Source: Anaerolineaceae bacterium
GTDB lineage: Bacteria; Chloroflexota; Anaerolineae; Anaerolineales; Anaerolineaceae
DNA length: 15,699 nucleotides
Direction of reading: 5' to 3'
NCBI GenBank assembly: GCA_003524305.1
Contig: DQHW01000044.1
Location: 1 to 15,699, forward strand
Every line of letters starts with the position of its first letter. Position 1 is the first letter of the stretch. The notes below the pieces were generated by a model. That model was not told the origin of the DNA. It saw only the letters and a program-made list of their open reading frames with translations, and searched no databases. The position numbers and the translations under genes are program-made. This document shows positions 1-7,615 of this stretch, in pieces.

Positions 1-295
1 CATCCAGGTGGCAGTCGCCGCCGGTATTGATCTGAACAGCCGGCATTCCGGCTGAGATGATCTTATCTGCGTCGATGGTGACGGGTGCAGTATCCCCTTC
101 GATGACACCGATTCGAAACTTGTCTTGCAGACGTTTGATGGTAGCCAGGATAAAACTTGTTTTACCTGCGCCGGGAGAAGCCATCAAATTGATGGCTAAA
201 ACTTTTTTATCGGTTAAATTTTGTCGGTTTTGGTTGGCGATTTTGTCATTGGTACTGAAGATCTTTTCAACCACAGGCACCCTGATGGCACTCAT
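1..295 (-). CDS. hypB: HypB, hydrogenase nickel-incorporation GTPase (5' part; runs off the window)
   Basis: The first 98 codons are visible and continue beyond the left edge. HypB is the SIMIBI-class GTPase that works with HypA to load nickel into the [NiFe] large subunit. The visible part shows the P-loop ASPGAGKTS, an EGDT motif and QINTGGDCHLD, all hallmarks of HypB. The N-terminus starts MSAIRVPVVEKIF and has neither the histidine-rich stretch nor the CxxCGC metal site of some HypB proteins, so nickel storage is unlikely. The ATG overlaps the hypA stop in an ATGA arrangement, implying translational coupling. The gene is cut by the window edge; nothing suggests it is broken. Confidence 0.95.
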   Translation of the reverse strand, partial: MSAIRVPVVEKIFSTNDKIANQNRQNLTDKKVLAINLMASPGAGKTSFILATIKRLQDKFRIGVIEGDTAPVTIDADKIISAGMPAVQINTGGDCHLD

Positions 296-654
296 GAGAT
301 TTTCTCCGCTTCTTTTTCAATTTCGATGCTGTCGAGGAAAAACTCCTCGCCGCTGATAATGGTAGTGTGCATGCCGCCGCATTTAGGGCAGGGTGTTAAA
401 TCTTGTTCAATGGTATAATCCGTAGAACAATCTGCACAGTGCAGCACAGCCGGACGCCGATCAAAATTGAGCTTGGCGCCAGCGCAAATACTGTCTTCAG
501 CTACAAAATCCCAGTAGAACTGTACCGAATCATCCACGATACTTGATAACCTGCCCATGACGATGTTGATGGCAGTTACTTTAGTGGCATTAGCCTGGTT
601 GGCATGAGAAAGAGCCAGGTTAAGCAGGCTCTCGGTGACTGATAATTCGTGCAT
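292..654 (-). CDS. hypA: HypA, hydrogenase nickel metallochaperone
   Basis: 120 residues, normal length for HypA. The N-terminus MHELSV supplies the nickel ligand His2. Two CxxC pairs (C73/C76 and C89/C92) form the structural zinc site. HypA hands nickel to the large subunit precursor together with HypB, whose gene overlaps this one by 4 bases. There is no convincing Shine-Dalgarno sequence before the ATG; instead a TATAAT lies only 9 bases upstream (664-669), so a very short-leader or leaderless transcript is possible. The 62-base gap to the CNMP-fold gene is otherwise empty. The family assignment is secure. Confidence 0.97.
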   Translation of the reverse strand: MHELSVTESLLNLALSHANQANATKVTAINIVMGRLSSIVDDSVQFYWDFVAEDSICAGAKLNFDRRPAVLHCADCSTDYTIEQDLTPCPKCGGMHTTIISGEEFFLDSIEIEKEAEKIS

Positions 655-663
655 AGTGGTGAA

Positions 664-669
664 ATTATA
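664..669 (-). promoter_or_regulatory. possible -10 element just upstream of hypA
   Basis: On the minus strand TATAAT is followed after 9 bases by the hypA ATG. No good -35 hexamer is found at 16-18 bases. If used, transcription would start within a few bases of the start codon, which would match the missing ribosome-binding site. It may equally be a chance match. Confidence 0.28.
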
Positions 670-716
670 CTCTTAATCCGACTCAATTGGGGTGATTTGG
701 AGGTGATGGACGATGC

Positions 717-1205
717 TTATTGAGAAATCGTTTTATTTTCTTCGATGATAATGTTCATGAACTGCAGACGCGTGGTCAACCAACTGCGAGCAGCCACGTT
801 GGCGATGCGTCTGAAAATGAAATAACCAATGTCATGGTCTTCTTCGCATAATTTGTAAAGCTGTTTGCCATGAATGCGAATCAATTTGCAGTGAGTCAAG
901 GCGGTGGTGGTGCCAGTGCGCTGTCTAACCACTGGCGTCATGGAAGACCAGCCTAAAATATCCAACGGACCCAGGCGCGCTGTCTCAAGTTGTCCGCGGG
1001 TTGGAATATAAACTTCGACCTTGATCTCGCCATCCATTAAAACGTACAAATAATCGAGTTGGGCGCCTTCAAGAATGGGTGTATCCCCCGGGTCAAGCTC
1101 AATTACATCCGATATTTCACTGATTTTTTTCAACTGATCAGAGTTGAAATCCAGAAATAGTGGGATGATTTTTAATGCTTCGATGTTCGCTGGATCATTA
1201 AACAT
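717..1205 (-). CDS. Cyclic-nucleotide-binding-fold (Crp-like sensor domain) protein without DNA-binding domain
   Basis: 162 residues. The pattern is that of a cNMP-binding beta-roll: a helical start (IIPLFLDFNSDQLKKISEIS), then IELDPGDTPILEGAQLDYLYVLMDGEIKV, in which the G-D/E-G turns are typical, then LGPLDILGWSS and a closing helix. The usual phosphate-binding cassette (FGE-x-AL-x4-RxA) is not conserved: LGWSSMTPVVRQRTGTTTA sits in its place, so cAMP binding is doubtful. The protein ends about where the helix-turn-helix of Crp/Fnr proteins would begin, so it is probably a stand-alone sensor or a partner subunit, not a transcription factor. It lies between hoxW and hypA, so a link to hydrogenase assembly or activity is inferred from position only. 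The start has an ACAGG ribosome-binding site 6 bases upstream. Confidence 0.8.
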   Translation of the reverse strand: MFNDPANIEALKIIPLFLDFNSDQLKKISEISDVIELDPGDTPILEGAQLDYLYVLMDGEIKVEVYIPTRGQLETARLGPLDILGWSSMTPVVRQRTGTTTALTHCKLIRIHGKQLYKLCEEDHDIGYFIFRRIANVAARSWLTTRLQFMNIIIEENKTISQ

Positions 1206-1299
1206 GATTAACCTGTCTGAACAAATTCCTTCTCAATCAAAGATAACATCATCTGCATTACCCCGAAAGTGTTTTCCGTCATACAGCGAAGAGTAGCCT

Positions 1300-1316
1300 G
1301 TCATCAATAATATGAC
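1300..1316. repeat. inverted repeat GTCAT-N7-ATGAC, candidate operator
   Basis: Perfect 5-base arms around a 7-base AT-rich spacer, about 95 bases upstream of the CNMP-fold gene. The symmetry and position suit a protein-binding site, but no regulator can be named. Its arms are the same pentamers as in the dyad at 11558-11572, in the opposite arrangement. Confidence 0.3.
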
Positions 1317-1343
1317 GAATTTGATTTAAGTTTACTGAATTGC

Positions 1344-1374
1344 TGACAATAATAACCCGCTTATTAAGTCACAA
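1344..1374 (-). promoter_or_regulatory. weak promoter with imperfect dyad before the CNMP-fold/hypAB genes
   Basis: On the minus strand TTGTGA (1374-1369), a 17-base spacer and TATTGT (1351-1346) form a 4/6 plus 4/6 sigma-70-like promoter. The same stretch (1371-1344) is an imperfect inverted repeat: arms TGAC-T-TAATAA and TTATTA-TT-GTCA around GCGGG. There is no T-run after it, so it is not an intrinsic terminator. The 200-base gap 1206-1405 contains this, the dyad at 1300-1316 and nothing else recognised. Confidence 0.32.
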
Positions 1375-1405
1375 TTTCTAAATAATAACAAACGAGATGT
1401 GAATT

Positions 1406-1897
1406 TTAATTAATTACCTTTTCTTCCAACCATGCAATGATTATATCAGCAGCTTGTCTAGTCAATGAAGTCGTTGCGGCAGATAATGATTGTGCAAAGC
1501 CAAATTCATAGCCTCTAATAGATACCAGTATTGTTTCTGGCACTTTGTGATGAAGGGTATCTACGATCGATAGCAATGAGGCTGCGGTGAGATGATGTGT
1601 AAGCGGAGATCTTTGAAATAATGCAGTCACTTTTTCCAAATGGATTTCTTCGGGAATTGCACCTGTGTGTGCATCAATAAAACAAACCCTGTCATAGGCA
1701 TTAAGATCGTCTGCGATTTCAGGGGTGAGCTGCAATTGAAAACTATAATCCATCTGGCGCTGTTCGTCATGGAAATCCACATCCAAATCATCCGAAACCG
1801 GCAATCCGTAATGTTTCATGATTTCCTGCAGCACATGCCAGGCCACGCCATCGTCTTGTCTGTCGGGATTTCCATAACCATAAATGAGTGTTTTCAA
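1406..1897 (-). CDS. hoxW: HoxW-type hydrogenase maturation endopeptidase
   Basis: About 163 residues. The protease removes the C-terminal peptide of the [NiFe] large subunit after nickel insertion. Family signs are the N-terminal LIYGYGNPDRQDDG (the G-x-GN-x3-DDG motif carrying the first metal-sensing acid), a middle CFIDAHTG and the His-rich LTHHLTAASLL. The start is taken as TTG at 1897. It has AAAAAGG six bases upstream and gives an N-terminus of (M)KTLIYGYGNP as usual for the family. An ATG at 1942 in frame would add 15 residues, but it lies inside the stem of the terminator hairpin at 1912-1949 and has no well-placed ribosome-binding site. It is the natural partner of hoxH just upstream, separated from it by that terminator. 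Confidence 0.9.
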   Translation of the reverse strand: MKTLIYGYGNPDRQDDGVAWHVLQEIMKHYGLPVSDDLDVDFHDEQRQMDYSFQLQLTPEIADDLNAYDRVCFIDAHTGAIPEEIHLEKVTALFQRSPLTHHLTAASLLSIVDTLHHKVPETILVSIRGYEFGFAQSLSAATTSLTRQAADIIIAWLEEKVIN

Positions 1898-1911
1898 ATT
1901 TAACCTTTTTG

Positions 1912-1949
1912 AAAAAACGCGATGTGCAGGTTTCTGCAGCATCGCGTTT
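1912..1949 (-). terminator. rho-independent terminator after hoxH
   Basis: Minus strand: left arm AAACGCGATGCTGCAG (1949-1934), loop AAAC, right arm CTGCACATCGCGTTT (1929-1915), with a run of six T ending at 1912. The stem pairs over 15 base pairs with one bulged C. It begins 27 bases after the hoxH stop codon and ends before the hoxW start. It would end or attenuate the hydrogenase structural transcript and lower expression of hoxW, the CNMP-fold gene and hypAB relative to hoxYH. Confidence 0.85.
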
Positions 1950-1975
1950 AGTTTACCTTATTCTTCCGGCTTCTG

Positions 1976-3406
1976 CTAATCCCTGGTGATGGTCTTGACC
2001 AATTGGTCTTCAGAATCTCTTACTTCCAGGATGATGGGCATCTGACCCACTGCATGAGTGGAGCATGAGAGACAGGGATCATGAGCGCGAATGGCGGCTT
2101 CAACCCTGTTCAACATTCCTTCAGTAACATGTTCGGCATCGGGAATATAGGTTTTAGCAACACTGTCTACTGCTTCGCTCATAGCCCAATTATTGTGGCC
2201 GGTAGAGACAATCAGATTGACTCTTTCAATCTGCTGGTTCTGGTTCATCCAATAATGATGGATAAGCGTGCCGCGGGGAGCTTCAATCACACCCACACCG
2301 TAGGGTTTCGGGTCGCGACAGGTATTGAGGATGTCATTGCTGAGGATATCAGGATCTTCAAGCAGGACTTTTACATTCTCAATCGCGTAAACTGTCTCGA
2401 TCAACCGGGCGGTATGATAGTGGAGTGTGTTCTCTACCGGTTTGCCGCCGTTTAATTGTTTGAATTTCTTGAGTTCGGCATCCGCAAGCGGAGTGGCCAT
2501 ACGGTCAGAATTGTTCAAACGTCCGAGAGGACCTACACGATAGACGCCGCCGGGATAACCGAGCTTCTTGTAGTAGGGGAATTTCAAGTAGGACCAGTTT
2601 TCAACATGCTCGGCAATATAATCGAGGTAATTGCGGGGATCAAATTTTTCGAGTTCCTTGCCGGTCGAACTGGTCAGGCGAATTTCGCCGTCATACAATT
2701 CAAGTGTATTGCCGGGTTTAACCAGGCCCAAATAGCCGGTGGAGAAGACACCAAATTTATTAATATCTTCCATATTGGCTTCAGCCCAGCCTTGCATGAT
2801 ACTGATGGCGGCCTGGGTGGTAGCTAAAGCTTGATCATATCCCGCTAAAATGGTTTCGCGTTCTTCTTTGCTGAGGGCTTTGTTAACCCCGCCCGGGATG
2901 GCGAAGTTGGGGTGAACCCGGCGTCCGCCAAGAATACGGATGATTTCCTGTCCCCATTTGCGCAATTGAACCGCTTTAACGGTGAGATCAGGGTTGGCTT
3001 GTAAAAGTCCAACAACGTTGCGCAGAGCAGGATCGGAATCAAACCCAAGTAAAAGATCAGGTCCAGCCAATTCAAAGAAATGCATGCCGTGACTTTGTAC
3101 GATCTGACCCATGTGCATCAATTCGCGTAAAAGGTTAGCAGGGCGGGGAGGCGGGGCGCCTAAAACATCATCCCCAGCTTTAGCCGAGGCTAGATGATGG
3201 CTGACAGGGCAGATACCGCAGATGCGCGGAGTAATCAGGGGCATTTCAAAGACCATGCGGCCTTCGCAGAATTTTTCAAAACCGCGGAATTCATTAACAT
3301 GCAAATATGCATGATCAACTTTACCGCCTGCATTCATGCGAATCGTGACCTTGGCATGGCCTTCGATACGGGTTACGGGTTCAATAGTTATTTTTTGAGC
3401 TACCAT
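1976..3406 (-). CDS. hoxH: [NiFe]-hydrogenase large (catalytic) subunit HoxH, group 3d-like
   Basis: 476 residues, the usual HoxH length (about 470-490). It carries the Ni-Fe active site for reversible H2 oxidation. The N-terminal ligand motif is RICGICPVSHHLA (C63, C66) and the C-terminal motif DPCLSCSTHA (C445, C448), together the four cysteines of the bimetallic site; E15 lies in RIEGHA. Cleavage by HoxW is expected after H451, releasing 25 residues (A452-D476). Both motifs resemble the NAD-coupled bidirectional group 3d more than membrane-bound uptake enzymes. The protein has no signal peptide and should be cytoplasmic. GAGGAG precedes the ATG and hoxY lies 15 bases upstream. A terminator follows the gene. 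Confidence 0.96.
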   Translation of the reverse strand: MVAQKITIEPVTRIEGHAKVTIRMNAGGKVDHAYLHVNEFRGFEKFCEGRMVFEMPLITPRICGICPVSHHLASAKAGDDVLGAPPPRPANLLRELMHMGQIVQSHGMHFFELAGPDLLLGFDSDPALRNVVGLLQANPDLTVKAVQLRKWGQEIIRILGGRRVHPNFAIPGGVNKALSKEERETILAGYDQALATTQAAISIMQGWAEANMEDINKFGVFSTGYLGLVKPGNTLELYDGEIRLTSSTGKELEKFDPRNYLDYIAEHVENWSYLKFPYYKKLGYPGGVYRVGPLGRLNNSDRMATPLADAELKKFKQLNGGKPVENTLHYHTARLIETVYAIENVKVLLEDPDILSNDILNTCRDPKPYGVGVIEAPRGTLIHHYWMNQNQQIERVNLIVSTGHNNWAMSEAVDSVAKTYIPDAEHVTEGMLNRVEAAIRAHDPCLSCSTHAVGQMPIILEVRDSEDQLVKTITRD

Positions 3407-3421
3407 TTAATTACTCCTCAA

Positions 3422-3964
3422 CTAATTCCAGGCTAATGTGTCGCCCTTGAGTTCAGGGATTCTACCCTGACCAAGTTCACTCAAAGCCAAGAAAATTGCA
3501 TCAGCGCTTGGGGGGCAACCCGGCACAAATACATCCACTTTGACAAAGTCTTGCAATGCATGAACCTTCATCGGCACGGCCAATTCGGGATCGTTGGGAA
3601 TATGTCCACTTTCATCTGTGCTTTCGGTTTCGACATAGGCACGGCGAAGTGATTCTTCGATAGTAAAGAAGTTGCGCATGGCAGGTACGCCACCAAAAAC
3701 CGCACAATCACCCAGGGCGACCAAAATTTTACATTTTGAGCGCATGTTGACTGCTACTTCTTCGTTATACGAATTGTTAATTCCGCCTTCGAGAATACCT
3801 ACATCCACGCCACTTTCATCGGGGTGTTTGAGGTCTGTAATCGGGGTGGAGCGCAGATCAACCAGGTTGATAACATCTACGATTCGTTCGTCCATATCCA
3901 ATAAAGACATGTGGCAGCCAGCGCAGCCTGCCAGCCAATCTGATGAGACTTTTGGTTTAGCCAT
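3422..3964 (-). CDS. hoxY: [NiFe]-hydrogenase small subunit HoxY
   Basis: 180 residues, typical for the short HoxY form. It passes electrons between the Ni-Fe site and the diaphorase through a single proximal [4Fe-4S] cluster, whose ligands are C14 and C17 (GCAGCHMS), C87 (GDCAVFGG) and C150 (VPGCPPSAD). There is no twin-arginine signal and no C-terminal ferredoxin-like region with medial and distal clusters, which agrees with a soluble group 3 enzyme. Translation starts behind GAAGGAGAG. It lies between the Fe-S subunit gene (18-base gap) and hoxH (15-base gap), clearly one operon. Confidence 0.95.
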   Translation of the reverse strand: MAKPKVSSDWLAGCAGCHMSLLDMDERIVDVINLVDLRSTPITDLKHPDESGVDVGILEGGINNSYNEEVAVNMRSKCKILVALGDCAVFGGVPAMRNFFTIEESLRRAYVETESTDESGHIPNDPELAVPMKVHALQDFVKVDVFVPGCPPSADAIFLALSELGQGRIPELKGDTLAWN

Positions 3965-3982
3965 TATCTCTCCTTCTCTTGC

Positions 3983-5935
3983 TTACTCTGAGATTTCAAC
4001 GACGGAGACACGCTTGTGCATCTCTTTCGTCCAGTCAGCTGATAATTTGACGCTGAGTTTTTCAGCTAAAGCGTTTAGTGTCTGCACGGTGGTCCAGGTT
4101 TCTTCAGCCGGGGTAATGGCTTTTTTGGCTTCCTGAACTTTACCTTCCAGGTTGATGTAGTGACCTTCCTGTTCCAACCAGTTGGTTGAAGGCAAAACCA
4201 CATCTGCTATACCGGTTAAGGCAGAAGCATAAGTGGCCAATACAACCTTGAAGGGGGCTTTTTCGAATTCCTTGATGGATTTCTGTGAAGCTTCGTCATC
4301 ACCGATGGCAAAGAATGCGGCTTTATGGCCGTTGATCTTCAAGCTTTTATCAAGATGAAGTTGTGAAGCAGCCAGGCTGTTTGATCCGCCCTTGAGGCTG
4401 ATCAATTCACCGGCGACAACATCTGCTAATTCTTTTAACACAGCCAGGTCTGATCCGTTCTCATAAACGAAAACGGGTTTTTCGGCGGATGTGAGAACAA
4501 AAGCTGCATCGAGGTAATCATCGGTCTTTAAACCGGTGGCGGCAGCAAAACCATCCAAATCGGTAGCTTTGATGGCGGTCTTGCCTTTGGCAAGTCCCAG
4601 TTTGACTACTGCGGCGATCAAACCTTTGAACAGTTCGACATTTGAACCCTTGACCGCTTTGAGAACTTTATTGGCCAAAGGATTCAAACTGTTTTCTTTT
4701 TTATCAACAACCAACAAGTTGGTACCGGCTGCAAGTTTGCGTTTAATAAAGAATCCAGCAACCTGGTGATCTTTCACGAGGTCGGCTTCAACAACCATCA
4801 CTGCACCGGCATTCTGCAAGGCTTTTAAATCAGTTTCAAAAGCTTTATTAACCGTCTCGGCATAAGCAGCACTGTCAGCAGTAAATTCGCCTTCTTCGGT
4901 CGTGGTCACCATGCCGCTGCCCAAGTGGTCAGCAAAAAGTTGTTTGAATTGAGAAATGGCTTCGATGGGTTGACGGGTAGAAATCATTGCAGCTACACCA
5001 TCAGCGGATTTGCCGGAGAGAGGTTTCAATTGTGAGGCAATCGTGCTCAATGCTTCATCCCAGGTGGCGGCTTTGAGAGCGCCATTCTTGCGGATCAAGG
5101 GAGTGGCAATGCGTTCGCAATCGACTTTCATGGGATCAAAACGGCCGATTTCGCAAAGAAGACCTTCGTTGACAGCACCATCCCAGTCGCCTTCGACACG
5201 CACGAGGCTGTTATTGCGGGTCAGCACATTTAATTTGCAGCCAACAGAGCAGCCAACGCAAACTGTATTGGTGATATCTACTTGAGTTTCACGACCGCGA
5301 TAGGCGCTCCAGCGGTCGATCAAGGCACCCGTGGGGCAAACTTGCACACAAGCGCCGCAAGAAATACAAGAACTTTCACCCAGGGGAATGCCTGTATCCG
5401 CCACGAGAATGCTATTGGCGCCGCGTTCTTCAAAACCCAGGGTGTAATTGCCGACCAAGTCTCCACAAGCACGGACGCAGCGGCGGCAAAGAATGCAGCG
5501 ATTGGCTTCCATGATGATGTAGGGATGGGAGGCATCCATGGGGTAAGGGGTGTAGTTTGGAGAAAGAGGCCAGTGGGTCATTCCCTCGTGGTAAGCAGCA
5601 TTCTGCAGTTCGCAGTCTCCACCACTGACCTGGCAATACGGGCAGAAATGGTTGCGTTCACTGAAGATCAGGGTAAGAACGAATTTACGTGCATCCAGCA
5701 CCTTCTTGGTATCTGTCTTGACAACCATGTTGTTGCTAACCGGTAATGTGCAAGACGGCTGCAAGGTGCGGGCACCTTCCACCTCGACCAGGCACAGACG
5801 GCATCCGCCGTATGGGGTCAGATGGGGGTGATCACACAGGGTGGGAATGTCAATTCCGTTCGCCTGGGCAGCTCGTAAAACAGTCATCCCGTCGGGGACT
5901 TCCAGTTTATTGCCGTTGATTGTAATCGTCGCCAT
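3983..5935 (-). CDS. NuoG/HoxU-like iron-sulfur subunit with shortened molybdopterin-type domain
   Basis: 650 residues, linking the diaphorase to HoxYH. In order: a [2Fe-2S] domain (C34, C45, C48, C62); a NuoG-type [4Fe-4S] site with histidine in the HoxU-like spacing NHFCPYC (H96, C98, C101, C108); two ferredoxin-type [4Fe-4S] sites (C147/C150/C153/C157 and C190/C193/C196/C200); then C226-x2-C229-x3-C233 with C261, the extra cluster known as N7 in NuoG. About 390 residues of molybdopterin-oxidoreductase fold follow, shorter than in most NuoG. HoxU of Cyanobacteria or Cupriavidus ends near residue 240, so this is HoxU extended by a NuoG-like body. It probably corresponds to the HydA-type electron hub of bifurcating [NiFe] hydrogenases. 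No molybdenum chemistry is expected. The start has AGGAG upstream. Confidence 0.9.
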   Translation of the reverse strand: MATITINGNKLEVPDGMTVLRAAQANGIDIPTLCDHPHLTPYGGCRLCLVEVEGARTLQPSCTLPVSNNMVVKTDTKKVLDARKFVLTLIFSERNHFCPYCQVSGGDCELQNAAYHEGMTHWPLSPNYTPYPMDASHPYIIMEANRCILCRRCVRACGDLVGNYTLGFEERGANSILVADTGIPLGESSCISCGACVQVCPTGALIDRWSAYRGRETQVDITNTVCVGCSVGCKLNVLTRNNSLVRVEGDWDGAVNEGLLCEIGRFDPMKVDCERIATPLIRKNGALKAATWDEALSTIASQLKPLSGKSADGVAAMISTRQPIEAISQFKQLFADHLGSGMVTTTEEGEFTADSAAYAETVNKAFETDLKALQNAGAVMVVEADLVKDHQVAGFFIKRKLAAGTNLLVVDKKENSLNPLANKVLKAVKGSNVELFKGLIAAVVKLGLAKGKTAIKATDLDGFAAATGLKTDDYLDAAFVLTSAEKPVFVYENGSDLAVLKELADVVAGELISLKGGSNSLAASQLHLDKSLKINGHKAAFFAIGDDEASQKSIKEFEKAPFKVVLATYASALTGIADVVLPSTNWLEQEGHYINLEGKVQEAKKAITPAEETWTTVQTLNALAEKLSVKLSADWTKEMHKRVSVVEISE

Positions 5936-5968
5936 TATTGTTATGCTCCTGTCAAAAATGCAAAATTT

Positions 5969-7603
5969 CTAGATCTTCTTACCGCTCATCGGGCAGATAC
6001 CCGTTGGGCATACTTTCAATCGAATATGGGCTTCAACCTCAGCGCGATAATGGTTCAAAATATCGCGGATTGGTGCTCCGGAGGTCTGACCAAGACCGCA
6101 ATTGGATAACTGGTAAAGGTTATCGCTCAAATTCATCAGGTCAGTCAGATCGCTCATGGTGCCTGTTCCTTCCGAGATGTTGGTCAATATCTCAAAGGCT
6201 CTTTGGTTGCCGATGCGGCAAGGGTTGCATTTTCCGCATGACTCTTTACGGAAGAAATTGAGCAGTGTTTTTGCCAGGTCGACCACACAGGTGTCTTCAT
6301 CGCAGATGAGTAAAGCGCCTGAGCCTAATGCCACACCCGCTTTACTGAAGGAATCAAAGTCCATGGGTGTGTCTTGTAATGTTGCCGGCACAATGGATCC
6401 CGATGAGCCACCGGTTTGGGCAAGTTTAAAGGTTTTGCCATTTTTCATACCTTTTCCGTAAATAGCAATGACCTCACGCAGCGTGATACCCATGGGCACT
6501 TCGATCAATCCAGTCATGTTCAGGTTGCCAAGAATGGTGTAGACCTTGGTACCGGGGCTGTTTTTGGGTCCGAAGCTGCGATACCAATCTGCACCGTTGC
6601 GTAAGATTGGCGCCACGTTGGCCAAGGTTTCAACATTGTTAACCAAAGTGGGTTTGCCCCAGAGACCATTGGTGGTTGGATAGGGCGGCCGTGGGCGTGG
6701 TTCACCGCGTTTACCTTCGATGGATTCAATCAGGGCAGTTTCTTCACCACAGATATAGGCGCCTGCACCTGCATGTACATGAAGTTCAAGGTTGAAATTT
6801 GTACCGAAAATGTTCTTGCCCAAGAAACCCATTTCTTTGGCTTGTTCAATGGCTTTACGAACGCGTTCTTGTGCCAGAACATATTCACCGCGGATGTAGA
6901 AGAACCCTTCATCTGCACCCACAGAGTAAGCTGCAATAGCCATGGCTTCAATGATGGAATGAGGGTCGCCTTCAAGAATCAAGCGATCTTTGAAGGTTCC
7001 AGGTTCGCTCTCATCAGCATTGCAGATCACATATTTTTTATTGTTCTTGGTCTTGTTTACGAAACGCCATTTGGTGCCGGTCGGAAATCCCGCCCCGCCG
7101 CGTCCGCGTAAACCTGAAGCTTCTAATTTGTCAAAGATTTGATCAGGCGTGAATTCGGTCAATGCTTTGGCCAAAGCCTGGTATCCATCGTGAATGATGT
7201 AATCATCAATGGAATCTGGATCGATGATGCCGGCTCTTTCAAGGACGATACGCTGCTCGGCGGGTAAAGTGCCCTTACGGGCTGATAACCACGCAATTTT
7301 TCCGGTAAGTTCACGCACCGGGGCTTGCATGGATGCTGCTATGCGTCCTTTGTATAGATGTTCTTCCACCAAGTAATGAACATCTTCTTTTTTTACTGGA
7401 CCGTAAATGGTAGCCTCTGGATAGACGATCACAAGAGGTGAGGCATCATGTCTTCCAACATCGCCAACCATGGTCAATGAAATTTCATTTTCGAGACCAA
7501 AACTGGTGATTTCATGTTGAAGAGCTTGATATACATCATTGGCGCCGTTGGCGATGCTTTGAGCATCACTGGAGACTAAAACCATGGAACGAATCGCTTT
7601 CAT
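5969..7603 (-). CDS. hoxF: HoxF/NuoF-like FMN and NADH-binding diaphorase subunit
   Basis: 544 residues. It exchanges electrons between NAD(H) and the Fe-S chain via FMN. The nucleotide region shows GRGGAGFPTG (167-176), NADESEPGTFKDR (complex I/HoxF-type wording) and CGEETALIESIEGKRGEPR. The [4Fe-4S] N3 site is C456, C459, C462 and C502. The first 90 residues have the fold pattern of a thioredoxin-like [2Fe-2S] domain (ending VIVYPEATIY) but contain no cysteine at all, so that cluster is lost. The C-terminus stops just after an H526-x5-C532-x4-C537 motif and lacks the 2[4Fe-4S] ferredoxin domain found in the paralogue at 8166-9947. AGGAG lies before the ATG. hoxE is 12 bases upstream. Confidence 0.94.
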   Translation of the reverse strand: MKAIRSMVLVSSDAQSIANGANDVYQALQHEITSFGLENEISLTMVGDVGRHDASPLVIVYPEATIYGPVKKEDVHYLVEEHLYKGRIAASMQAPVRELTGKIAWLSARKGTLPAEQRIVLERAGIIDPDSIDDYIIHDGYQALAKALTEFTPDQIFDKLEASGLRGRGGAGFPTGTKWRFVNKTKNNKKYVICNADESEPGTFKDRLILEGDPHSIIEAMAIAAYSVGADEGFFYIRGEYVLAQERVRKAIEQAKEMGFLGKNIFGTNFNLELHVHAGAGAYICGEETALIESIEGKRGEPRPRPPYPTTNGLWGKPTLVNNVETLANVAPILRNGADWYRSFGPKNSPGTKVYTILGNLNMTGLIEVPMGITLREVIAIYGKGMKNGKTFKLAQTGGSSGSIVPATLQDTPMDFDSFSKAGVALGSGALLICDEDTCVVDLAKTLLNFFRKESCGKCNPCRIGNQRAFEILTNISEGTGTMSDLTDLMNLSDNLYQLSNCGLGQTSGAPIRDILNHYRAEVEAHIRLKVCPTGICPMSGKKI

Positions 7604-7615
7604 GTCAGTCTCCTA

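Noticed and set aside
1898..1942. Longer hoxW reading frame starting with ATG at 1942
   Set aside because: The added codons lie in the terminator hairpin, lack a well-placed ribosome-binding site and are not part of the family's N-terminus.
3422..5935. Complex I (Nuo) operon fragment
   Set aside because: The NuoEFG-like genes are followed by hoxY and hoxH with intact Ni-Fe ligands and by maturation genes, and no NuoA-D, H or J-N membrane or arm subunits are present.
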